A stretch of 12,295 nt of DNA from Anaerolineae bacterium (GTDB lineage Bacteria; Chloroflexota; Anaerolineae; 4572-78; NAK82), in NCBI GenBank assembly GCA_030597485.1, contig JAUVRU010000025.1, forward strand, positions 1 through 12,295, in the 5' to 3' direction. Shown here one piece after another: positions 5,998-12,295 of this stretch (position 1 is its first letter; every line of letters begins with the position of its first letter). A model generated the notes under the pieces. The model did no database searches and was not told the DNA's origin. It worked only from the letters and a program-made list of their open reading frames with translations. Made by a program: the position numbers and the translations under genes.

Positions 5998-7014
5998 TCA
6001 AGCCGCGACTTCTATCTCTTCCGGCTGTTCCTCGTCAGATTCGTCTTCGCTCGCAGATTCCTCATCCTCAGCCTCCTCTATCACAGCGAAGAAACCCTTC
6101 TCGCGGAGTTTCTCGGTCAGCTCTTCCAGAGACTTCTGGCCGAAGTTGCGGATCGCCAGCATCTCATCTTCGCCCTTCTGCAGCTTCTCCAGTACCTCAC
6201 CGACCTGAGTGATTCCGGCGCGATTCAAACACTTGTAAGCTCGAACCGTCAGCTCAAGCACCTCAATAGGCGTTTCATACAGACTGGCAGGAATGCCACC
6301 CTCTTCTTCGACCGGCGGCGCTGCCTCTTCCTCTGTGACACCTGACACGAGCGTGAAGTGCTGCACCAGGATGCGTGCTGCCTCCCTCAAGGCATCGTGA
6401 GGCGATAGAGTGCCATCCGTCTTCACCTCAATCATCAGGCGGTCATAGTCCGTGATCTGCCCCACCCGCGCTCGTTCTATCGAATAACTGGCGTGCTCCA
6501 CAGGACTGAAAACCGCGTCAACGGGAATTTCGCCAATCGGCGGATTTCCCCGTTCCTCGGATGGCGAGTAGCCTCGTCCCGGCTCGACCACCAACTCGAT
6601 ATCAAGCGCCGCCTCTGCCGAATCAGCCGTCAGCAGGGGAAGTTCCGGATTGACGATCTCGACGTATGGCGGGCATTCAAGATCGCCGCCGGTCAGAATG
6701 CCCTCACCCTTGATCTCCGAACGCAACCTCGCCGGTTCGGCGTCAAACAGCTTGACTCTCAGATCCTTGACATTAAGAATAAACGCTGTCATATCCTCAC
6801 GCACGTGGGGGATGACAGAGAATTCGTGATGAATCCCACTGATGCGCACCGAGGTCACAGCCGCACCTGACAATGACGACAGCAACACGCGCCGCAGTGC
6901 ATTGCCCAGCGTGATGCCGTATCCGCTCTCAAGCGGGCTGATGCTGAAACGGCCATAGTTCTCCGTGGCTGATTCAGTCTCAATCTTGGGCAGGACAAAA
7001 TTCATTTCCAGCAA
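5998..7014 (-). CDS. rpoA: DNA-directed RNA polymerase subunit alpha
   Basis: Alpha dimerises to start RNA polymerase assembly, and its C-terminal domain touches upstream promoter DNA and activators. The N-terminal domain shows FSISPLESGYGITLGNALRR with the dimer motif. A Glu-rich linker (about 227-248) leads to the C-terminal domain: ELTVRAYKCLNRAGI, then IRNFGQKSLEEL with the DNA-contacting Gly, Lys and Ser. The position equal to E. coli Asn268 is Lys (codon 6234-6232). A 26-residue acidic tail, 15 of 26 residues Asp/Glu, closes the protein. I chose TTG at 7014 because AGGGGG lies seven bases upstream and the protein then begins MLEMNFVLPKIE, as in relatives. An ATG at 7053 would add 13 residues but lacks a good binding site. 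The stop is 13 nt from rplQ. Confidence 0.96.
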   Translation of the reverse strand: MLEMNFVLPKIETESATENYGRFSISPLESGYGITLGNALRRVLLSSLSGAAVTSVRISGIHHEFSVIPHVREDMTAFILNVKDLRVKLFDAEPARLRSEIKGEGILTGGDLECPPYVEIVNPELPLLTADSAEAALDIELVVEPGRGYSPSEERGNPPIGEIPVDAVFSPVEHASYSIERARVGQITDYDRLMIEVKTDGTLSPHDALREAARILVQHFTLVSGVTEEEAAPPVEEEGGIPASLYETPIEVLELTVRAYKCLNRAGITQVGEVLEKLQKGEDEMLAIRNFGQKSLEELTEKLREKGFFAVIEEAEDEESASEDESDEEQPEEIEVAA

Positions 7015-7091
7015 GGCAACACCCCCTGTAGGCGCCTGCAGTCTTGGGTCCATAGCCCGGCCCAGAAGGGACTGGGGCTAGTGATACGTCG

Positions 7092-7730
7092 CTAACGACG
7101 GCTATAATACTCCACAATCAGCTGCTCATTCAAGGTCGCACCAGCGTCATCACGAGCGGGTGCAGCAACCACAGTACCCGTGAGACCGGCTGCATCCAGG
7201 CTCAGCCAGGGAGGCACCTGACCTCCGTCCAACTCCTGGGGCATTTCCTTGAAATACGCCTTCTGCCGACTCAACTCTCGTACTGAGATGACATCGCCTG
7301 GTTTCACCAGATAGGAAGGAATATCCGTCTTGCTGCCATTGACGTCCAGGTGGCCATGTCGGACGAGCTGGCGAGCCTGGGGCCGCGAATCAGCAAATTT
7401 CAGACGATAGACAACGTTGTCAAGTCGGCTTTCGAGCAGGACCAACAGGTTCGTGCCTGTCAAGCCCTTCTGGCGCTGGGCGCGCTGGAAGTAACGACGG
7501 AACTGACGCTCGTAGACACCATACACGCGACGCGCCTTCTGCTTCGCCCGAAGCTGCAGGGAAAAGTCAGACTCCTTCCGTCGGAACTTGGTCTGCCGTC
7601 CGTGCATACCCCCCGGATAAGGATGTCGCTCGAACGCACATTTCGGCGAGAAGCACCGCTCACCCTTGAGAAACAGCTTCTCTCCCTCGCGACGACACAA
7701 TTTGCATACTGAATCGCAGTAACGTGCCAA
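7092..7730 (-). CDS. rpsD: 30S ribosomal protein S4 (zinc-binding type)
   Basis: S4 is a primary 16S rRNA binder that nucleates small-subunit assembly and in some bacteria represses its own operon. The 212-residue product has the N-terminal cysteine cluster of the C+ type (Cys5, Cys9, Cys12, Cys26, Cys31), expected to hold zinc. It also has the [12 protein letters not shown] segment and the S4 RNA-binding domain at about 98-150 ([29 protein letters not shown]). It ends [12 protein letters not shown], a normal S4 C-terminus. The start is TTG (7730) with GAGAGG five bases upstream; no AUG fits the family N-terminus MARY. It lies 41 nt after rpsK and about 77 nt before the chosen rpoA start. Confidence 0.98.
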   Translation of the reverse strand: MARYCDSVCKLCRREGEKLFLKGERCFSPKCAFERHPYPGGMHGRQTKFRRKESDFSLQLRAKQKARRVYGVYERQFRRYFQRAQRQKGLTGTNLLVLLESRLDNVVYRLKFADSRPQARQLVRHGHLDVNGSKTDIPSYLVKPGDVISVRELSRQKAYFKEMPQELDGGQVPPWLSLDAAGLTGTVVAAPARDDAGATLNEQLIVEYYSRR

Positions 7731-7771
7731 GTTGTCCTCTCCTAAGTCTCAATAACTCTGTTGCGCTGGTG

Positions 7772-8173
7772 CTACACTCGACGCTTCTTGGGTGGACGAC
7801 ACCCGTTGTGCGGAATCGGGGTCACATCGGTGATGGAGCGCAACCTAAACCCTTCACCCTGCAAAGCTCGGATAGCTGCCTCACGACCCGGCCCTGGCCC
7901 CTTGACAAACACATCCAGCTCTTGCACGCCCTGTCCTTGGGCAGTGCGTGCCACTTGCTGCGCTGCCAGCTGAGCCGCATACGGCGTGCTCTTTCGAGAT
8001 CCCTTGAAGCCTGCCGATCCACCGCTAGCCCACGAAAGTGTGTCCCCTTGTTGGTCAGTGATAGTTATGATCGTATTGTTGAAGGTGGCATAAACATAGG
8101 CACGGGCATACGGTACGTTCTTCCGTTCTCTCCGACCGGATCTGCGGCGTGCTCCACTTTTTCCATTTGCCAT
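7772..8173 (-). CDS. rpsK: 30S ribosomal protein S11
   Basis: The 133-residue product is S11, which lines the small-subunit platform near the mRNA exit. Signatures are [16 protein letters not shown], the [18 protein letters not shown] segment, [15 protein letters not shown] and the C-terminal [18 protein letters not shown]. The ATG at 8173 follows GGAGAGG with good spacing. It is placed 48 nt after rpsM and 41 nt before rpsD in the conserved S13-S11-S4 order. Confidence 0.98.
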   Translation of the reverse strand: MANGKSGARRRSGRRERKNVPYARAYVYATFNNTIITITDQQGDTLSWASGGSAGFKGSRKSTPYAAQLAAQQVARTAQGQGVQELDVFVKGPGPGREAAIRALQGEGFRLRSITDVTPIPHNGCRPPKKRRV

Positions 8174-8221
8174 ATTGCCTCTCCGTCACGTTGTGCGATG
8201 GGTATAATGCAGAATGCCGGC

Positions 8222-8608
8222 CTATTTCTTGCCACCGCGTACTCGTTTGCGACCTGGCACGGTCCTGCGGGCGCCCCGGTTGGTGCGCGCATTGGTGCGG
8301 GTGCGCTGCCCATGCGCGGGCAAATTCCGCCGATGGCGCAGACCACGATAACACTGGATCTCCTGCAAGCGCTTGATGTTCATCTGAACCTCACGCCGCA
8401 AGTCACCTTCCACACGGTAATCCCGCTCAATCACCTCGCGCAAGCGGACAACTTCGTCCTCTGCCAGATCTCTTACACGCGTGTCTGGACTCACTTCCGA
8501 TTGTCGCAGAATATCCTGGCTGCTCCTGCGGCCAATCCCATAGATATACGTCAGTCCGATCTCAACACGCTTCCCTCGCGGTAGGTCGACTCCTGCAATA
8601 CGTGCCAT
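8222..8608 (-). CDS. rpsM: 30S ribosomal protein S13
   Basis: The 128-residue product begins [26 protein letters not shown], has the helix-turn segment around [17 protein letters not shown], and ends with the basic [21 protein letters not shown] region and a Lys-rich tail. S13 forms intersubunit bridges and touches P-site tRNA. AGGAGG lies about 11 nt before the ATG at 8608. A 109-nt spacer separates it from rpmJ, larger than its neighbours. Confidence 0.98.
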   Translation of the reverse strand: MARIAGVDLPRGKRVEIGLTYIYGIGRRSSQDILRQSEVSPDTRVRDLAEDEVVRLREVIERDYRVEGDLRREVQMNIKRLQEIQCYRGLRHRRNLPAHGQRTRTNARTNRGARRTVPGRKRVRGGKK

Positions 8609-8717
8609 AAGCTAAGATAGCCTCCTTGGGGCAGCTCAGCGACATACTCAACAGCCGGCCCGGGTTGTTCCCACCCTGCCACGCTGATAGTTAGTTCACC
8701 GAGCCACGACCAACCCT
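8609..8717 (-). other. Spacer between rpmJ and rpsM, possible leader of the alpha-operon part
   Basis: These 109 nt contain no open frame of interest. I see only the rpsM ribosome binding site (AGGAGG) and a short GGGT/ACCC pairing. I found no convincing promoter: a TTGGTC/TATCAG pair with 18-nt spacing is weak. It could hold an autoregulatory S4- or S13-binding RNA, but I cannot show one. Confidence 0.25.
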
Positions 8718-8831
8718 CTAACCCTGACGCTGCTTGTGTTTGGGGTTGGAGCAAATCACGCGTACAACACCCCTACGCTTTATGATCTTGCATTTCTCAC
8801 AGCGTCGCTTGACTGATGCTTTCACCTTCAT
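8718..8831 (-). CDS. rpmJ: 50S ribosomal protein L36 (zinc type)
   Basis: This small gene encodes 37 residues, the exact usual length of L36. It begins [14 protein letters not shown] and ends [11 protein letters not shown]. Cys11, Cys14, Cys27 and His32 form the known zinc-ribbon site of the C+ form. L36 binds 23S rRNA in the large subunit. The ATG at 8831 is preceded by AGGAAGGA at a somewhat long distance of about 10 nt. It stands between map and rpsM, its classical place; infA, often found just before it, is absent. Confidence 0.96.
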   Translation of the reverse strand: MKVKASVKRRCEKCKIIKRRGVVRVICSNPKHKQRQG

Positions 8832-8852
8832 TGCTTCATCATCCTTCCTCAG

Positions 8853-8882
8853 GCCGGCGTCGAGCACACACAGCCCGCCGGC
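8853..8882 (-). promoter_or_regulatory. GC-rich hairpin between map and rpmJ
   Basis: GCCGGCG (8882-8876) and CGCCGGC (8859-8853) form a perfect all-GC 7-bp stem with a 16-nt loop. It fills half of the 65-nt gap where infA is often found. No T run follows, so a terminator is unlikely; a processing or stabilising hairpin for the downstream alpha-operon message is possible. Confidence 0.4.
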
Positions 8883-8896
8883 TTCCACCTGGCCCG

Positions 8897-9691
8897 CTAC
8901 CAGCGAGTCAGGATCTCTGCCTCTCCATCTGTGACCGCAATGGTGTGCTCAAAATGAGCTGAACGCTTGCCATCGGCAGTGACAACGGTCCAACCGTCAT
9001 CCAGCACCCTGGTATGCCATTCACCCACCACCACCATGGGTTCCAGCGCCATTGTCACTCCCTGCTGAAGCGCATAGTTCTTCGGTCGTTGGCCACGCTC
9101 ACCCAGGAAGTTCGGGATGTCCGGCTTCTCGTGCATCAAGCGACCGATGCCGTGACCTTGGTAGGCGTGCAGCACATTGAAGCCATTCCGCTCCACGCAC
9201 GACTGTATGGCACGAATCACATTCCACAGGTGATTGCCATCACCGGCCTGAGCAATGCCAGCGGCTAAAGCCTCGTTCGTTACCCTTAATAGCCGCTGAG
9301 TCTCCTCATCCACCTCGCCGATAGGCAGCGTGACCGCCGCGTCACCGTAGAAGCCGCCGTGAATGGCACCCACGTCTATACTGATGATGTCTCCTTCATT
9401 GAGTACCCGGTCCGCACTGGGTATGCCATGCACGATCTCTTCGTTGATAGACGAGCATATGGAAGCCGGGAAATCGTTGTGTCCGCTGTGCGGGTATCCC
9501 TTGAAAGCCGGAACAGCACCGTAGTCTCGGATGATCTCCTCAGCCACTGCGTCCAGCTGGCCGGTGGACACTCCCGGCTCAGCCTTCTCACGCATCATCG
9601 CCAGGACTTCGCCCACAATGCGCCCCGCCTGACGCATCAGCGCCAGTTCTTCTTCAGATTTCCTTTCGATCCCGGGCCCCTTTCTGGTCAT
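8897..9691 (-). CDS. map: Type I methionine aminopeptidase
   Basis: MetAP removes the initiator methionine from nascent proteins using a two-metal site. The 264-residue product has all five metal ligands: Asp106 (SIDVG), Asp117 (FYGDAA), His180 ([10 protein letters not shown]), Glu217 (ALEPMV) and Glu248 (HFEHT). The substrate-contacting His88 is in EEIVHGIP. The ATG at 9691 overlaps the adk stop as ATGA, which suggests translational coupling with adk. The protein has no N-terminal zinc-finger extension, so it is the short bacterial form. The TAG stop is followed by a hairpin and rpmJ. Confidence 0.98.
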   Translation of the reverse strand: MTRKGPGIERKSEEELALMRQAGRIVGEVLAMMREKAEPGVSTGQLDAVAEEIIRDYGAVPAFKGYPHSGHNDFPASICSSINEEIVHGIPSADRVLNEGDIISIDVGAIHGGFYGDAAVTLPIGEVDEETQRLLRVTNEALAAGIAQAGDGNHLWNVIRAIQSCVERNGFNVLHAYQGHGIGRLMHEKPDIPNFLGERGQRPKNYALQQGVTMALEPMVVVGEWHTRVLDDGWTVVTADGKRSAHFEHTIAVTDGEAEILTRW

Positions 9692-10389
9692 CCTGGATTG
9701 CCTGCCACAGCCGCCCGCAGGTCAGCCTGAACCATGTCAATCGGCTGGTCACCATTGATCTCAACCAGTATCCCCCGCCTGGTGTAGTGATCGATCAGCG
9801 GGCTGGTCTGCTCCCAATAAACTGCGAGTCGATTGCGCACCGTCTCGGGTTTGTCATCGTCACGTTGATACAGCTCGCCTCCATCGTTGTCGCACACTCC
9901 CGGCTGTCTGGGAGGGCTAAACAGAACGTGATACAACTCTCCGCAGATCGGGCACAGCCAGCGATCACTGAGCCGTTCGACCAGCACTTCATCAGGCACC
10001 GTAATGCAAGGCACGACGCCGATCTTACGCCCGTCGCCAGCCAGCGCCCGATCCAGGGCTTCGGCCTGAGCTATCGTTCTCGGGAAGCCATCCAGTAGCG
10101 CCCCCCTGACACAGTCAGGCCGAGAGAGCCGGTCCACGACCATCGCGATGGTCACGTCATCAGGCACCAGCTCCCCGCGCTCCATGAAGGCGTTGGCCTT
10201 CAAACCCAAATCAGTCTTGTTCTTCAGGTGCTCCCGAAACAAGTCGCCACTGGCAATGTGGGGCAGATCCATGTTCTCGCGCAGTCTGGCCGCCTGTGTC
10301 CCCTTTCCGGCGCCCGGCGGACCCAACAGGACTACGTATTTCGGCTCGACTGGCTTCCCTTGTTTCTCCTCCACGCAAACACCACTCAA
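9688..10389 (-). CDS. adk: Adenylate kinase with zinc-type lid
   Basis: Adenylate kinase interconverts ATP + AMP and 2 ADP. The 233-residue product carries the P-loop GPPGAGKGT (23-31), the AMP-binding ASGDLFREHL segment and DGFPRT (100-105). A long lid contains a metal site Cys146-x2-Cys149 ... Cys166-x2-Asp169, the Cys3Asp variant known in Gram-positive and related bacteria. The start is TTG at 10389, only 10 nt after the secY stop and without a clear binding site; GTG at 10374 is an alternative. From the TTG there are about 17 residues before the YVVLLG strand, more than the 2-3 usual in the family, and a GGAGGAG sits inside this stretch. The 3' end overlaps map by four bases. Confidence 0.97.
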   Translation of the reverse strand: MSGVCVEEKQGKPVEPKYVVLLGPPGAGKGTQAARLRENMDLPHIASGDLFREHLKNKTDLGLKANAFMERGELVPDDVTIAMVVDRLSRPDCVRGALLDGFPRTIAQAEALDRALAGDGRKIGVVPCITVPDEVLVERLSDRWLCPICGELYHVLFSPPRQPGVCDNDGGELYQRDDDKPETVRNRLAVYWEQTSPLIDHYTRRGILVEINGDQPIDMVQADLRAAVAGNPG

Positions 10390-10399
10390 CCACTACTAC

Positions 10400-11728
10400 T
10401 TACTTAATGAAGCCCTCATAGTGACGCATCAACAACTGCGCCTCTAGCTGCTTCATAGTGTCCAGAACCACACCGACGACGATCAGCAACCCAGTGCTGG
10501 TTATGAGAAGCGACTGGGTCTGCCCGCCTGTACGCCCCAATCCGGGAATCAGCTGCACCACCCAGGGCAGAATCGCCACCGAGCCCAGAAAAACCGCCCC
10601 CACCAGTGTAATACGCTGCACGACGCGATTCAGATACTCTTCAGTCCGTTTGCCCGGCCGCATACCAGGGATGAACCCGCCCTGTCGCTGCAGCGATTCG
10701 GCCAGGTTTTGCTGCCGAAAGATGACGTCAGTATAGAAATAGGTAAACGCTACGACCATACAGAAATACATAACCCAATAGATCCAGGCATCGCCCGCCG
10801 GTTGAAGGTTCTCGTAAACGCCGTTGATCAGGCTTTGGAAGAAGCCAGTCTCCTCAGGACGATAGAGATAGCTAGCAATCGTGCTTGGGAATATCATAAT
10901 GGACTGCGCAAAGATGAGCCGGATCATGCCAGCCCTGTTGACGCGCAAAGGAATGTGTGCGCTCTGCCCACCGTACACCCGGGTCCCCCGTACCCGCTTG
11001 CCATATTGGACAGGGATGCGACGCTGTCCCTCCTGGATCATCACGATGACACCTATGGTGGCCGCCGTGATCAGGGCGAAGATCAACAGGCCTACGTAGT
11101 CTTGACGAACAACGAACCCCCCTATGTTCTGCGGCAAACGCGCCACAATGCCTCCAAAGATGATGAGGGACACGCCATTGCCAATACCTTGCTCGGTTAT
11201 CAAGCTGCCCAGCCAGACGGCGAAGATCGTACCGGCCGTCATCGTGGCAATGGTAGCCATGGTGCCCAGGGGGTTCATGGCGAGGCCGAAGTGGGGCAGG
11301 ACATTGATACCCACCGATCGCTGCAGAAACACTGCCTGCCCGTAACCCTGCAACGCAGCCAACGGCACTGTTAGGTAGTAGGTAAACTGATTCAACTTGT
11401 CTCGGCCACCGGGCTCCCTGGCTATCTCCTCGAGCTGAGGGCTGATGGGTGTCAGCAACTGCAGGATGATTGACGCCGTGATGTAGGGATACACCCCCAT
11501 CGCCATCACCGAGAAATTCGACAGGGCCCCGCCGGACAACAAATCCAGAAAACCCAGGATCTGGCTGCCAGCCGCGCCACTTTCCAGAAAGCCGCGCAAC
11601 GCTTCCTGATTCACACCGGCCACCGGCACGTGGGCCGCTGCTCGATAGACGAACAGGATGAAGAACGTGAATACGATCTTGCGGCGCAAATCGGGTAGGG
11701 TGAATGCGTTCTTTACTGCCTGAAACAT
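10400..11728 (-). CDS. secY: Preprotein translocase subunit SecY
   Basis: SecY is the pore of the SecYEG channel that exports and inserts proteins at the inner membrane. The 442-residue product shows about ten hydrophobic segments. Landmarks are a first membrane helix IVFTFFILFVYRAAAHVPV, the plug region GGALSNFSVMAMGVYPYI (about 66-83), TEQGIGNGVSLIIFGGI, the cytosolic loop EGQRRIPVQYGKR (about 233-245), SAHIPLRVNRAGMI, and the ribosome- and SecA-contacting loop GGFIPGMRPGKRTEEYL (about 350-366). I chose the ATG at 11728 because AGGAG lies seven bases upstream; a GTG at 11734 would sit too close to it. rplO ends 31 nt upstream and adk starts 10 nt downstream. Confidence 0.98.
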   Translation of the reverse strand: MFQAVKNAFTLPDLRRKIVFTFFILFVYRAAAHVPVAGVNQEALRGFLESGAAGSQILGFLDLLSGGALSNFSVMAMGVYPYITASIILQLLTPISPQLEEIAREPGGRDKLNQFTYYLTVPLAALQGYGQAVFLQRSVGINVLPHFGLAMNPLGTMATIATMTAGTIFAVWLGSLITEQGIGNGVSLIIFGGIVARLPQNIGGFVVRQDYVGLLIFALITAATIGVIVMIQEGQRRIPVQYGKRVRGTRVYGGQSAHIPLRVNRAGMIRLIFAQSIMIFPSTIASYLYRPEETGFFQSLINGVYENLQPAGDAWIYWVMYFCMVVAFTYFYTDVIFRQQNLAESLQRQGGFIPGMRPGKRTEEYLNRVVQRITLVGAVFLGSVAILPWVVQLIPGLGRTGGQTQSLLITSTGLLIVVGVVLDTMKQLEAQLLMRHYEGFIK

Positions 11729-11759
11729 CGTCACTCTCCTGGAGTGCCAAGTCCGTCCT

Positions 11760-12215
11760 TCACTTCACCGATGGCAGTACTTCCACCGCCCCACCAGCTG
11801 CCTCAATCCCTGCCCGTGCGGCAGATGAGAAACGATGCGCCTTGACCGTAAGGGGCCTGTCCAACTCGCCCCTCCCCAGAATGGCAACCGGCTTCCGCGC
11901 CGACTTTATGATACCTGCCCCGGCCAGGGTTGCAGGAGAGACCTCGCTTCCGGCATCAAACTGACTCAGTCGGCTCAGATTGACCTCAGCGTACTCCACC
12001 CGCCAGATGTTCGTGAACCCTCGCTTGTATGGCAACCTGCGCACCAGAGGCAGCTGACCCCCCTCGCAATATGGCCCCTTGCCTCCCCCTGTGCGTGCGC
12101 CTTGGCCCTTCGTGCCACGACCGGCTGTCTTGCCCTGTCCAGCAGCGATGCCTCGCCCACCGCGCTTCCTATTCTTCTTACTGCCAAGAGATGGCTGCAA
12201 ATCGTGCAACTTCAT
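11760..12215 (-). CDS. rplO: 50S ribosomal protein L15
   Basis: The 151-residue product is L15, a late-assembly 23S rRNA binder. It starts [20 protein letters not shown], continues with the Gly/Arg-rich [19 protein letters not shown] and [17 protein letters not shown], and has a compact C-terminal domain ([21 protein letters not shown]). The ATG at 12215 has AGAGG eight bases upstream, inside the end of rpmD. It follows rpmD by three bases and precedes secY by 31 nt, as in the spc operon. Confidence 0.98.
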   Translation of the reverse strand: MKLHDLQPSLGSKKNRKRGGRGIAAGQGKTAGRGTKGQGARTGGGKGPYCEGGQLPLVRRLPYKRGFTNIWRVEYAEVNLSRLSQFDAGSEVSPATLAGAGIIKSARKPVAILGRGELDRPLTVKAHRFSSAARAGIEAAGGAVEVLPSVK

Positions 12216-12218
12216 TCC

Positions 12219-12295
12219 TTATACCTCTTGAACTTCAACCAGATGACTGACTCGGTCAATCATCCCTCGGATCACCGGCGTGTCCTTGTGCTGCA
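12219..12295 (-). CDS. rpmD: 50S ribosomal protein L30, C-terminal fragment (start beyond window)
   Basis: The last 24 codons before a TAA at 12221-12219 read QHKDTPVIRGMIDRVSHLVEVQEV. The DTPxxRGMIxxVxHLVxV pattern is the normal end of bacterial L30, and L30 is expected just upstream of L15 in the spc operon. The N-terminal half lies beyond position 12295. Only 3 nt separate it from rplO, and its end carries the rplO ribosome binding site. Confidence 0.92.
   Translation of the reverse strand, partial: QHKDTPVIRGMIDRVSHLVEVQEV

Noticed and set aside
8203..8208. Plus-strand TATAAT between rpsM and rpsK, a possible antisense promoter
   Set aside because: No acceptable -35 hexamer lies 16-19 nt upstream and there is no TG extension; chance occurrence is likely.
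7724..8584. Plus-strand open frame of 286 codons
   Set aside because: It runs antisense through rpsK and rpsM, which are certain genes, and resembles nothing; shadow frame.
10709..11374. Plus-strand open frame of 221 codons and a minus-strand alternative frame (10872-11750) within secY
   Set aside because: secY is unambiguous. The other frames are low-complexity shadows without initiation signals.
1..12295. tRNA or rRNA genes, CRISPR arrays, insertion sequences, phage genes or toxin-antitoxin pairs
   Set aside because: None are visible. The window is a compact housekeeping cluster with even codon character.

Overview
The window carries the 3' half of the spc ribosomal-protein operon and the whole alpha operon, followed by truA, rplM-rpsI, a HIT-family protein, a fold-type I aminotransferase and the 5' part of an amino-acid-type ABC transporter lipoprotein gene. 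Every gene I can support is on the minus strand, so transcription runs from position 12295 towards position 1. The long plus-strand open frames are shadows of these genes.

The host is bacterial: it has L15-SecY-Adk-Map-L36-S13-S11-S4-RpoA-L17 in the classical order, Shine-Dalgarno sites and a lipobox lipoprotein. The rplQ-truA-rplM-rpsI continuation, a zinc-site (Cys-type) adenylate kinase lid, a zinc-type S4, and a LivK-like lipoprotein with an Ala/Pro-rich tether resemble Chloroflexota (for example Anaerolineae-like lineages). Actinobacteria or Firmicutes relatives cannot be excluded by eye. Base composition looks moderately GC-rich and even along the window, with no island of different composition.

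Layout in transcription order: rpmD 3' end (12295-12219), rplO, secY, adk, map (ATGA overlap with adk), a GC-rich hairpin where infA often lies, rpmJ (37 aa), a 109-nt spacer, rpsM, rpsK, rpsD, rpoA, rplQ, truA, rplM, rpsI. Spacings are mostly 3-50 nt, consistent with one or a few long transcripts. Then come looser spacings: a HIT protein after 276 nt, an aminotransferase after 201 nt, and the transporter lipoprotein after 436 nt. That last gap holds the clearest promoter in the window (TTGACA, 18 nt, TATAAT) and a structured leader with a terminator-like element.

Functionally the first 14 genes supply ribosome parts (L30, L15, L36, S13, S11, S4, L17, L13, S9), the Sec channel, adenylate balance, N-terminal methionine removal, the RNA polymerase alpha subunit and a tRNA pseudouridine synthase. 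The last three look like peripheral nucleotide and amino-acid metabolism. Most of the window is ordinary housekeeping. The points worth a second look are the transporter leader, the absence of infA, the acidic tail of alpha, and several non-AUG starts. I did not find a convincing undescribed multi-gene system.
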